Assembly (NCBI GenBank): GCA_035656335.1 | Contig: DASRSS010000179.1 | Coordinates: forward strand, 1 to 9,766 | Direction of reading: 5' to 3' | Source: DASRSS01 sp035656335 | Lineage (GTDB): Bacteria > Actinomycetota > Actinomycetes > Mycobacteriales > Jatrophihabitantaceae | DNA: 9,766 nt | In this document: in pieces, positions 1 to 6,308 of the stretch | How positions within the stretch are numbered: the first letter of the stretch is position 1 | Layout: each line of letters opens with the position of its first letter | Notes under the pieces: generated by a model | Told to the model about the DNA's origin: nothing | The model's database searches: none | What the model saw: only the letters and a program-made list of their open reading frames with translations | Translations under genes and position numbers: made by a program

Positions 1-633
1 GGAGGCCGCGGCCGCGATGTGCGCCAGCCCGTCCAGCATCGCCGGCGGGACCCCTACCCAGAGGTCCTCGGCGAGCTCGCGGCGCACGAACTCGCCGACG
101 CTCAATCCGCTGTGTCTACGGACGAGCTCGCCGACCAGCCAGCCGAACGTCAGCGCGTGGTAGCCGTGCCGCGTGCCCGGCGTCCACTCCGGTGTCTGGC
201 CGGCGAGCTGCGCGGTCATCGCGTCGAAGTCCGCGGCCTGCTCGGCGCTGATCGGACGGTCGAACGCGGGCAGGCCGGCGGTGTGCGTGAGCAGCATGGT
301 CGACGTGACCGACGTCTTGCCGTGCGCGGCGAACTCGGGCCACCACTGCGCCACCGGCGCGTCCAGCGACACGGCGCCGCGCTCGACGAGCAGCAGCGCC
401 GCCGTCGCGGTCACGGCCTTCGTCGCCGAGAACGTCACGCACATCGTGTCGCGTTCCCAGGGCCGTCCGCTCTTGCGGTCGGCGAGCCCGCCCCACAGGT
501 CGACCACCGGACGCCCGTCCACGAACACCGCGACCGACGCGCCGAGGTCGTCACCGGCGGCGATGCTGGCGGCGAACACGTCGCGGACCGCGGTGAACGC
601 CGGGTCGCACGTCCCGTTGACTGCAGAGGCCAC
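1..633 (-). CDS. Serine hydrolase, beta-lactamase class C / EstB-like esterase family (partial, C-terminus beyond left edge)
   Basis: Reading leftward from a GTG at 633-631, the frame stays open for 211 codons to the edge of the window, so only about the N-terminal half of a family that usually has 380-400 residues is visible. The active-site S-x-x-K motif is present as SATK (Ser69, Lys72) inside a typical VTFSATKAVTA context. The second motif is present as GYHALTFGWLVGEL (Tyr158), the Y-H-A form seen in EstB-type esterases rather than the Y-x-N of true AmpC enzymes. There is no signal peptide, so a cytoplasmic ester or lactone hydrolase is more likely than an antibiotic-resistance enzyme; this is inference. 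The gene follows the F420 oxidoreductase gene in the same frame with only two codons between stop and GTG, so the two are almost certainly co-transcribed and may be translationally coupled. Substrate unknown. Confidence 0.9.
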   Translation of the reverse strand, partial: MASAVNGTCDPAFTAVRDVFAASIAAGDDLGASVAVFVDGRPVVDLWGGLADRKSGRPWERDTMCVTFSATKAVTATAALLLVERGAVSLDAPVAQWWPEFAAHGKTSVTSTMLLTHTAGLPAFDRPISAEQAADFDAMTAQLAGQTPEWTPGTRHGYHALTFGWLVGELVRRHSGLSVGEFVRRELAEDLWVGVPPAMLDGLAHIAAAAS

Positions 634-639
634 GGCCGT

Positions 640-1665
640 TCAGCCGAGCGCGTCCACGATCATCTGCAGTGCCGGCGGCGGCGCCTGCAGCAGCAGCGTC
701 GTGACCACGGTCTGCTCCCACACCTGCAGCTCGTCGCGGATCTTCGCCGGCGGCCCGACCAGCGCGACGTCCTCGACGAGGGCGAGCGGGACGGCGGCGA
801 TCGCGTCCTTCTTGTTGCCCGCGAGGTACAGCTCCTGGATCTTCTCGACCTCGCCGGGGTAGCCCATCCGACTGAAGACATCGGCGTGGAAGTTGACGCT
901 CTTGGCGCCCATGCCGCCGATGTACAGCGCGAGCGACGGACGCACCATGTCCGCCGCCGCCTCGACGTCGTCCGCGGGCACGACGGGGACGAACGCGGGC
1001 ACCTCGAAGTCCTCGAGCGTGTGCCGCGCACCCGGCCGGGCGAAGCCCTCGGCCAGCGCGTCGCGGTAGAACTGGTCCGTCTTCGGCGAGAAGAACATCG
1101 GCAGCCAGCCGTCGGCGATTTCGGCGGCGAGCGCGACGTTCTTCGGGCCCTCCGCGCCGAGCATGATCGGGATGTCGCTGCGCAGCGGGTGGACGGTCGA
1201 CTTCAGCGGCTTGCCGAGCCCGGTGCCGCCCGGGTACGGCAGCGGATAGAACTCGCCCTCGTGCGTGACCGGCACGTCCCGTGCCCAGATCGCGCGCAGC
1301 ACCTCGATGTACTCGCGGGTACGCGCCAGCGGCTTCGGGTACGACTGTCCGTACCAGCCCTCGACCACCTGCGGTCCGGACGCGCCGATGCCCAGCACGA
1401 ACCGTCCGCCGGAGAGGTGATCGAGGGTCATGGCGGCCATGGCGGTCGCGGCCGGCGTGCGCGCCGAGATCTGCAGCAGGTTGGTGCCGAGCTTGACCTT
1501 CGACGTGGACGCGCCCCACCACGCGAGCGGGGTCAGGCAGTCGGAGCCGTACGCCTCGGCCGTCCAGATCGAGTCGAAGCCGAGCGACTCGCACAGCGCG
1601 ATGGCGTCGGTGACGCCCGCGGGCGGGCCGGAGGACCAGTAACCGGTGTGGTAGCCGAGCTTCAC
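640..1665 (-). CDS. LLM-class F420-dependent oxidoreductase, Rv3520c-like family
   Basis: This 341-residue protein is a luciferase-like monooxygenase-fold TIM barrel of the type that uses reduced coenzyme F420. It opens with VKLGYHTGYW and has the family segments GFDSIWTAEAYGSD (29-42), VKLGTNLLQISARTPA (57-72) and LDHLSGGRFVLGIGASGPQ (81-99), followed by VVEGWYG. From memory these match the mycobacterial Rv3520c family closely. The start is a GTG at 1665-1663 with a modest purine-rich stretch (GAAGGCGG) just upstream. Full length for the family. The gene leads a two-gene unit with the downstream serine hydrolase and is divergent from an AraC-type regulator. In M. tuberculosis Rv3520c lies in a steroid-catabolism neighbourhood, but no steroid gene is visible here, so the substrate is unknown. 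F420 use is inferred from the family. Confidence 0.94.
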   Translation of the reverse strand: MKLGYHTGYWSSGPPAGVTDAIALCESLGFDSIWTAEAYGSDCLTPLAWWGASTSKVKLGTNLLQISARTPAATAMAAMTLDHLSGGRFVLGIGASGPQVVEGWYGQSYPKPLARTREYIEVLRAIWARDVPVTHEGEFYPLPYPGGTGLGKPLKSTVHPLRSDIPIMLGAEGPKNVALAAEIADGWLPMFFSPKTDQFYRDALAEGFARPGARHTLEDFEVPAFVPVVPADDVEAAADMVRPSLALYIGGMGAKSVNFHADVFSRMGYPGEVEKIQELYLAGNKKDAIAAVPLALVEDVALVGPPAKIRDELQVWEQTVVTTLLLQAPPPALQMIVDALG

Positions 1666-1810
1666 GTGTGCCGCCTTCGCGCCGAATTGGGTGGACGCGC
1701 CGAGGATATCGGCGCTTCGTCACATACCGCATCGCGGTCCGGTGCCGATAACCTTGGTATACGCGGGACGCTCACGGGGGAGTGTCCCGACGGCTCCGCA
1801 GAGGAGAGCC
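1666..1810. promoter_or_regulatory. Divergent control region between the F420 oxidoreductase and AraC-type regulator genes
   Basis: These 145 bp separate two divergent start codons and must hold both promoters. It is more AT-rich than the coding sequence around 1748-1762, where GATAACCTTGGTATAC includes the palindrome GTATAC (1757-1762) and an imperfect ATAACC/GGTAT inverted repeat. A perfect 5-bp inverted repeat, ACCGC-ATC-GCGGT, sits at 1726-1738, and GATATC at 1705-1710. TATACG at 1758-1763 could be a -10 for the regulator, but I see no matching -35. AraC-type proteins often act on a divergent neighbour, so binding here is a reasonable inference; the exact site is not determined. Confidence 0.5.
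1801..1808 (+). promoter_or_regulatory. Ribosome binding site deciding the araC-type start
   Basis: GAGGAGAG ends two bases before the ATG at 1811, and its GGAG core lies about 5 nt from the start. It is one of the best purine-rich sites in the window and argues for this start over the upstream in-frame GTG at 1691. Confidence 0.75.
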
Positions 1811-2818
1811 ATGTTGGGCAGCCGACCGCCGAGCGACTCCCCACCGGGGACGATCGCCTGGCTGGACATCACGATCGACAGCTCGCCGTCATGGCCGTTC
1901 CATCCGCGGATCGGACCACTCGGACTGCGGATCGCGCCGCTGGACGTCACGCGCGGAGCGTTCTACTTCAAGGGCGCGCGGCTGCGTGGCACGCGCTGCC
2001 TGTTCGGTGCGGTGTCGCTGGCGGGCGCGGGGTTGACGCGTCCGGCGCGGCCGCCGCACGCGGACGCGGATCCGGCGCTGCACCTGCTGATCCGCGGCGA
2101 GAGTTCGGGCTCGGTCTTCGACAGCTCCAGCACGCTCGCCCGTCCGGTGTTGAAGGTGATCGATCCGTCCATGGAGGTCGACGAGCAGTTCCACACCAAC
2201 TCGCACATGTACACGCTCAACGTGCACCAGGCCACCGTCGGGATGGAGCCGGCGAGCATCGCGGAGATGATCGGCCGCAGCTATCCGCTGACGGACTTCC
2301 AGCTGCACCTGCTGCGGGGGCAGACGCAGATCCTGCGCGCCGACGCGGCCGGGCTGGCCACGGCATCGGCGATGGTCGGCGTGGACCGGTTCCTCGGCGC
2401 GCTCGCCGGGCTGTTGCTGCGGACGGCGGTGGCGCCGAACGCGGGCATCGATCCCGTCGCGAACGTGCGGGCCCTCACCGAGACGATCATCTTCGAGCGC
2501 GCGACGGACCCGAACCTGACGCCCACCGCGATCGCCGAGGAGCTGAACATCTCGCTGCGCCAGCTGTACCGCGCCTTCCACGACGCGGAGAGCCCCGCCG
2601 CACTGATCCGGCGGCGACGCCTGGAGCGGGCCGCCGAGGTGCTCGCGTCCCGTCGTTCGATCGGCAACGTCGAGTCGGTGGCGCAGGAGTGCGGGTTCTC
2701 CTCGGCTGAGTACTTCTCCCGGGCGTTCCGGCGCGAGTTCGGGCTCAGCCCCCGCGCGTACCGGTCGCGCCACCGCGAGACACCCGTGAGCCCGTCCGAG
2801 CGCCGACCGATAGCGTGA
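1811..2818 (+). CDS. AraC-family transcriptional regulator
   Basis: The product has 335 residues. The N-terminal part (about 1-210) resembles the ligand-sensing half of AraC-type regulators. The C-terminal part (about 215-320) is the double helix-turn-helix: LTPTAIAEELNISLRQLYRAF (236-256) is the first helix-turn-helix and VAQECGFSSAEYFSRAFR (290-307) with FGLSPRAYR (310-318) is the conserved second one with the family signature. I chose the ATG at 1811 because GAGGAGAG (1801-1808) lies directly before it; a GTG at 1691 in the same frame would add 40 residues that look non-conserved and would cover the divergent promoter. The gene is divergent from the F420 oxidoreductase/hydrolase pair, which it may control. 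It ends only 7 nt before a tRNA gene. Effector unknown. Confidence 0.95.
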   Translation: MLGSRPPSDSPPGTIAWLDITIDSSPSWPFHPRIGPLGLRIAPLDVTRGAFYFKGARLRGTRCLFGAVSLAGAGLTRPARPPHADADPALHLLIRGESSGSVFDSSSTLARPVLKVIDPSMEVDEQFHTNSHMYTLNVHQATVGMEPASIAEMIGRSYPLTDFQLHLLRGQTQILRADAAGLATASAMVGVDRFLGALAGLLLRTAVAPNAGIDPVANVRALTETIIFERATDPNLTPTAIAEELNISLRQLYRAFHDAESPAALIRRRRLERAAEVLASRRSIGNVESVAQECGFSSAEYFSRAFRREFGLSPRAYRSRHRETPVSPSERRPIA

Positions 2819-2825
2819 CGCGGGA

Positions 2826-2899
2826 GGGGCGGTAGCTCAGCCGGTTAGAGCAGGGGACTCATAATCCCTGGGTCGTGGGTTCGAGTCCCACCCGCCCCA
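2826..2899 (+). tRNA. tRNA with CAT anticodon (elongator Met or lysidine-type Ile2)
   Basis: A 74-nt cloverleaf folds completely. The acceptor stem GGGGCGG (2826-2832) pairs perfectly with CCGCCCC (2892-2898). The D stem is GCTC/GAGC (2835-2838/2848-2851). The anticodon stem GGGGA/TCCCT (2853-2857/2865-2869) has loop CTCATAA and anticodon CAT at 2860-2862. The T stem is GTGGG/CCCAC around TTCGAGT (2880-2886), and A2899 is the discriminator. CCA is not encoded. It is not the initiator type, because the anticodon stem lacks the three G-C pairs next to the loop. The G27-U43-type wobble at the top of the anticodon stem is shared with E. coli tRNA-Ile2, so this may be the TilS-modified isoleucine tRNA; elongator Met cannot be excluded. 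It begins 7 nt after the araC-type stop codon, so its promoter must lie inside that gene or be shared with it. Confidence 0.96.
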
Positions 2900-2912
2900 C
2901 TGCTTCAAGATC

Positions 2913-2954
2913 AATCCTGCATTCGCCGGGCTGGAGCGCGGTGAATGCAGGATT
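2913..2954 (+). terminator. Strong hairpin just after the tRNA, probable terminator/processing stem
   Basis: AATCCTGCATTC (2913-2924) and GAATGCAGGATT (2943-2954) form a perfect 12-bp inverted repeat. The stem continues through a G-U pair (2925/2942) and three G-C pairs (2926-2928 with 2939-2941), giving about 16 bp with a 10-nt loop at 2929-2938. It starts 13 nt after the tRNA discriminator base. There is no T-run after it on the plus strand, as is common for actinobacterial hairpin terminators. The most likely role is to end the tRNA transcript. The ATG at 2945 lies in its right arm. Confidence 0.72.
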
Positions 2955-2998
2955 CAGCAAGGTTCCGCGAACCGGTCCGGGGTGCCACCATCGGTGTC

Positions 2999-3616
2999 GT
3001 GACACAGGTCCGGTCGGGAGCGCGCTACTGCTGCGCGGCGTGCGGGCGCGACGTGACCGGCCTGGCCTGGACGCGGCCGTGCCTGTGCGGCGAGACGTAC
3101 CGCGCCCGCATCGACACGGACGAGACGCTGTACCGGATGCCGGACGTCCCGGGCCTGCCGCGGTTCGACCCGTTGAAGAACTGGCGGATCAAATACCTCC
3201 AACTGAGCTGGAACGTCTCCTGCCTGGACCGCCAGTACAGCTCACTGACCCAGCTCCCGCCGGAGGCGGTACGCACCACGGTGACGCAGGCGCTGCGCTG
3301 CTGCGTGGACCTCGCCGACTGGTTGACCGCAGGTCCGGAACCGCACACCGTCACCGCGCGTGACCTGGAGCGCCTGCTGCAGGCCGACCCGCTGCGCGTG
3401 GCCGCCGACTTCTGCGGGCACGGCGGCGGGGACGCGAGCGTGCGGCTGACGCCGGTCGCGTACGCGCCGACGGCCCGGTTCTGGATCGAGCACGTCCGGC
3501 CCGGCGCGAAGCCGATCCGCTACGACGCGCTGGACCTCGTCCGGCGCTGCCGCGAGACGTGGCGGCAATACCTGCGCGGGCACGGCGCGGAACTGCCCCG
3601 CTGGGACGGCGACTGA
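2999..3616 (+). CDS. Unrecognised protein with an N-terminal cysteine (zinc-ribbon-like) motif
   Basis: I do not recognise the family. From a GTG at 2999 it would have 205 residues. Near the N-terminus YCCAACGRDVTG and RPCLCGE give C12-x2-C15 and C28-x-C30, a spacing that could bind one zinc. The rest is soluble, Arg- and Trp-rich and mostly helical in character (for example DLERLLQADPLRVAADF and DALDLVRRCRETWRQYLRG), with no signal peptide or membrane segment. The start is uncertain: an ATG at 2945 in the same frame lies inside the hairpin after the tRNA and would add 18 residues of unconvincing sequence, while the GTG at 2999 has only a weak GGGG upstream. Codon use is like its neighbours. 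It is a lone gene between the tRNA hairpin and a bidirectional terminator. A nucleic-acid or protein-binding role is possible but unproven. Confidence 0.75.
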   Translation: MTQVRSGARYCCAACGRDVTGLAWTRPCLCGETYRARIDTDETLYRMPDVPGLPRFDPLKNWRIKYLQLSWNVSCLDRQYSSLTQLPPEAVRTTVTQALRCCVDLADWLTAGPEPHTVTARDLERLLQADPLRVAADFCGHGGGDASVRLTPVAYAPTARFWIEHVRPGAKPIRYDALDLVRRCRETWRQYLRGHGAELPRWDGD

Positions 3617-3627
3617 CCGGAGCAACA

Positions 3628-3660
3628 GTGCGCCCCGGCGGAGATCCCGCCGGGGCGCAC
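3628..3660. terminator. Bidirectional hairpin terminator between convergent genes
   Basis: GTGCGCCCCGGCGG (3628-3641) and CCGCCGGGGCGCAC (3647-3660) form a perfect 14-bp stem with a 5-nt loop. It lies 11 nt after the plus-strand cysteine-motif gene stop and 16 nt after the stop of the minus-strand beta-helix gene. Both sides lack a long T-run, but position and stability make a shared terminator the clear reading. Confidence 0.92.
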
Positions 3661-3676
3661 AACCTTCGGGGCAATG

Positions 3677-4819
3677 CTATTCGGTCGCGGGGAAGACCTT
3701 GATCGCGCCGCGGTGGTGCGCCACGTCCGAGTAGACGTTGGTCGAGGCGCCGGGCAGACGCACCGGGCCGGCCGTGAACACGCCGTAGAAGTTGTGCGTG
3801 ATCACGTTCCGCAGCACGATCACGCTCAGCTTCGACGCGCTGCCGATGTAAATGCCGGTGTGCTTGAGGTCGCCGGCATCGGTACGCAGGTTGTTCGTGC
3901 CGATCACGTTGCCGATCAGGCGGTTGCCGGAGAAGTCCATCCCCTTGCTGTGCACGTGGATCGCGATGCCGCCGTGCCCGTTCTGGCGGAACTCGTTGTA
4001 CTCCACCACGTTCCGGTACACGCCACCCTTGCCGCCGCCGCCGGCGATGATGAGGCCGCTGCCGGAGGACGCCTTCGGGGCGGACGGAGTGCCGAGGCCG
4101 TTGCGGTCCGCGATGTTGCCGCGCACCACGTTCCTGAACACGCCGGCGCCGCTGTGCTCAGCGAGGACGATGCCGCAGCCACCGGGGTTGCGGTTCGCGA
4201 CGTTGCCGATGATCCGGTTGTGCGACGCGGGCTTGCCGAAATCGTCGACGACGTTGATGCCGATCCCGTTGTTCTTCGACACGTTGTCGTAGACCCGCGT
4301 GTACGACGTGGTCTCGACGTCGATGCCCGAACCCTGGTTGCCGATCACACGGTTGCCGCGGATCGTCTCGTGATTGCCGGACACCGGTCCGCTCGCCCCG
4401 AAGCCGGCGGTAATGATGCCGTCACCGGGCGCGGAGTCCGACGCGGCGGCGTTCTTCACGGTCAGCCCGCTCACGGTCACGTACGACGCGGTCATGCCGA
4501 CGCCGTACGGCTGGCCCGTCGCGTCGATCACGGCACCGGGCCGGCCGGCCAGCGTCATCGACTTGGAGACCGTCACCGACTCCTTGTAGGTGCCCTTGCA
4601 CACGATCACGGTGCCGCCGGCCGGCGCTGCGTCGACCGCTGCCTGGATGCTCGAGAAGCCGGCGTCCGCGCACGACGTGCCGGCGCCGCCGCCCGACGGT
4701 GACACATACAACCGTGCCGACGCCGTCGCCGCGGACGCGCTGGACACCCCGATGCAGAGGGCGGCCACCGTCGCTCCGATTGCTGTTCCGCCCGTGATCA
4801 GGCGATGACGAACCACCAT
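3677..4819 (-). CDS. Exported right-handed parallel beta-helix repeat protein
   Basis: The product has 380 residues. Residues 1-30 are a Sec-type signal peptide: positive start (VVRHR), hydrophobic core (GATVAALCIGV) and an ASA cleavage site before ATASA. After it come LYVSPSGGG and SSIQAAVDAAPAGGTVIVCKGTYKESVTV (57-85), the standard entry into a pectate-lyase/NosD-type beta-helix, with Cys50 and Cys74 possibly forming a disulfide. From about residue 110 to 345 there are imperfect coils of roughly 22-30 residues with the N-x-(I/V)-x-G-N pattern (for example IRGNRVIGN, SHNRIIGNVANRN, FRNVVRGNIADRN, YRNVVEYNEFRQN, SGNRLIGNVIGTNN, LRNVITHNFYG), typical of carbohydrate-active beta-helices. I cannot identify catalytic residues, so a polysaccharide lyase, hydrolase, epimerase or a non-enzymatic surface protein are all open. 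The start ATG has a strong GGAGGG five nt upstream. Confidence 0.9.
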   Translation of the reverse strand: MVVRHRLITGGTAIGATVAALCIGVSSASAATASARLYVSPSGGGAGTSCADAGFSSIQAAVDAAPAGGTVIVCKGTYKESVTVSKSMTLAGRPGAVIDATGQPYGVGMTASYVTVSGLTVKNAAASDSAPGDGIITAGFGASGPVSGNHETIRGNRVIGNQGSGIDVETTSYTRVYDNVSKNNGIGINVVDDFGKPASHNRIIGNVANRNPGGCGIVLAEHSGAGVFRNVVRGNIADRNGLGTPSAPKASSGSGLIIAGGGGKGGVYRNVVEYNEFRQNGHGGIAIHVHSKGMDFSGNRLIGNVIGTNNLRTDAGDLKHTGIYIGSASKLSVIVLRNVITHNFYGVFTAGPVRLPGASTNVYSDVAHHRGAIKVFPATE

Positions 4820-4954
4820 GGAACCCTCCGGATCCTTGCAGGTCGCGCCTGCCGCTGTTGAGGCGTGAGCCGGACGATAGCCCGCGGCGCGCGCGGTGTC
4901 TGTACGTCAAATCGTCCGAGTTTCGCGGTGCCGCGCGCGCTCCGCGGAACGCGC
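4820..4954 (-). promoter_or_regulatory. Leader and probable promoter of the beta-helix gene, downstream of cinA
   Basis: This 135-bp gap lies between the cinA stop and the beta-helix start, both on the minus strand. On the minus strand CCGGAGGG (4824-4831) is a good ribosome binding site. A TTGACG (4910-4905) resembles a -35 and TATCGT (4879-4874) a -10, but they are 25 bp apart, too far for a normal housekeeping promoter. A perfect 8-bp inverted repeat, CGGACGAT (4871-4878) and ATCGTCCG (4911-4918), brackets this segment. Near the cinA end the palindrome TCCGCGGA (4941-4948), flanked by GCGC on both sides, might be a weak terminator. An own promoter for the beta-helix gene is likely. Confidence 0.45.
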
Positions 4955-6226
4955 TCAGCCGAGCAGTTCGCGGATCAGGTGCAGCGCGATCTCGGTGGTG
5001 CGCCGGCGCACGTCCGCCCGCGAGCCGGGGATCACCACGCGGCGGGCGAGCGATGCCGACGCGGTCGACGCGCAGAGGTGGACGAGTCCCACGGGCTTGT
5101 CGGCGCTGCCGCCGCCCGGCCCGGCGATCCCGGTGATGCCGACGCCGACGTCGGTGCGCAACCGGGCGCGGGCGCCGTCCGCCATGGCCGCCGCGACCTC
5201 CGCGCTGACCGCGCCGACGCGCGCGATCAGGTCGGCCGGCACGCCGGCGAGCTCGGTCTTGGCCTCGTTCGCGTAGGTGACCAGCCCGCCGAGCAGGTAC
5301 GCCGACGAACCCGGACGGTCCGCCAGCCGCCCCGCGAGCAGCCCGGCCGTGCACGACTCGGCGGTCGCGATGGTCAGCCCGCGGGCGAGCAGCGTCTCGG
5401 CGACGACCTCGTCGATCGTGCGGCCGTCCGCCGAGAACAGCGTGGCCGGGTACGCGGCCGCGATCGTCGCGGCGAACTCGTCGTACGCGGGCTGCGCGTC
5501 GGGGCCGTTCCGGGTGACGATCTCCAGCTCGCCGTCGCGCAGGCAGGTGGTGATCTCCAGCGGGGTGATCAGTGCGTCGAGCGAGCGCAGCGTCGCCGCT
5601 ATCTCCGCCTCGGGCGTGCCCCAGAGCCGCAGCGTCGCCTGCCGCAGCTCGCGCCGGCGGGCCAGCGCGGCGACGACCACCGGATCGGCCACCGCCGCGG
5701 GCCACATGGCCTGCAGCTCGCGCGGCGGCCCGGGCAGGACGAGCATCGGCGGGCCGCTGCGGCCTGCCGCGACCGGCACGACCAACCCGGGGGCCGTCCC
5801 GACCGGCGCAAGCACCGTCGCACCGTCGGGCACGAGCGCCTGCTTGCGGGTGCCCGCGGCCGTCGCGTCCGGGTCCCAATGCACGCCGCGCCCGGCGAGC
5901 AGCCGCTCGACGATCGCGGTGATGTGCGCCTCGAGGGCCTCGTCCAGGACCATCGGGCGGCCCTGGAACTGCGCCACGACCTCGGCGGTCAGGTCGTCGG
6001 CGGTCGGCCCGAGCCCGCCGGAGGTGAGAACGAGGTCGACGCCCGTGCCCGCCAGGAACTCCAGCGCCGCCAGCAGGTCCGCGCGCCGATCGCCCACGAC
6101 GACGGTGTGCGCGACGTCCACGCCGTGGGTGCGCAGCTGCTCGGCGAGCCAGGGCCCGTTGCGGTCGGCGACGCGTCCGGTGAGCACCTCGGTCCCGGTG
6201 ACCACGATCCCCGCGCGAGTGCTCAT
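4955..6226 (-). CDS. cinA: CinA-family protein (MoCF-like N-terminal domain plus NMN amidohydrolase PncC domain)
   Basis: The 423-residue length and two-domain layout fit CinA. The N-terminal MoCF/COG1058 domain has VVTGTEVLTGRVADRN (8-23), LTSGGLGPTADDLTAE (67-82) and LPGPPRELQAMWP (164-176). The C-terminal PncC domain (about 270-423) has ATAESCTAG (287-295, Ser291), the Y-x-N-x-A-K segment YANEAK (318-323) and GITGIAGPGGGSADKPVG (363-380), all typical of active NMN deamidases. Such enzymes convert nicotinamide mononucleotide to nicotinate mononucleotide in the pyridine nucleotide salvage cycle; in some bacteria cinA is also linked to competence or DNA damage. The ATG at 6226 is chosen because MSTRAGIVVTGTE is the usual family beginning and AGGA (6238-6235) precedes it; an extension to 6409 would overlap the start of the divergent monooxygenase gene. 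Confidence 0.96.
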   Translation of the reverse strand: MSTRAGIVVTGTEVLTGRVADRNGPWLAEQLRTHGVDVAHTVVVGDRRADLLAALEFLAGTGVDLVLTSGGLGPTADDLTAEVVAQFQGRPMVLDEALEAHITAIVERLLAGRGVHWDPDATAAGTRKQALVPDGATVLAPVGTAPGLVVPVAAGRSGPPMLVLPGPPRELQAMWPAAVADPVVVAALARRRELRQATLRLWGTPEAEIAATLRSLDALITPLEITTCLRDGELEIVTRNGPDAQPAYDEFAATIAAAYPATLFSADGRTIDEVVAETLLARGLTIATAESCTAGLLAGRLADRPGSSAYLLGGLVTYANEAKTELAGVPADLIARVGAVSAEVAAAMADGARARLRTDVGVGITGIAGPGGGSADKPVGLVHLCASTASASLARRVVIPGSRADVRRRTTEIALHLIRELLG

Positions 6227-6308
6227 CAGCGCAATCCTAGGTGCGGCGGCGCGGAGTGTGGCAGGCTGGCGATCTATACACCCGTATATCAGCGAGGGGG
6301 TCGCCGCC
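6227..6308. promoter_or_regulatory. Divergent cinA / ethA control region with an operator-like palindrome
   Basis: Only 82 bp separate the two divergent starts. At 6275-6288 TATAC-ACCC-GTATA is a perfect 5-bp inverted repeat, and the flanks GAT (6271-6273) and TC (6289-6290) extend it imperfectly, in an otherwise GC-rich stretch. TATACA (6275-6280) could be the -10 of the monooxygenase gene, with no good -35, so a repressor bound here would block transcription. GAGGGGG (6294-6300) is the monooxygenase ribosome binding site, and AGGA on the other strand (6238-6235) that of cinA. TetR-type repressors typically bind such sites; in M. tuberculosis ethA is repressed by the divergent TetR protein EthR, but no such gene is adjacent here. 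Confidence 0.55.

Noticed and set aside
1..633. True beta-lactamase conferring drug resistance
   Set aside because: There is no signal peptide, and the second motif is Y-H-A rather than Y-x-N, which fits the esterase branch of the family better.
19..2709. Very long plus-strand open frame of 896 codons
   Set aside because: It runs antisense to the hydrolase and F420 oxidoreductase genes and out of frame through the AraC gene. The product is an Arg/His/Gly-rich, low-complexity sequence with no motif, a typical artefact of very high GC content.
2826..2960. Possible integration site (attB/attL) at the tRNA 3' end
   Set aside because: I found no second copy of the tRNA 3' end within the window, no integrase, and no change in base composition downstream.
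5277..6308. Upstream extension of the ethA reading frame by about 344 codons
   Set aside because: The extra stretch is antisense to cinA, Ser/Ala-rich and motif-free. The EthA family begins at the GTG at 6309, which has a good ribosome binding site.
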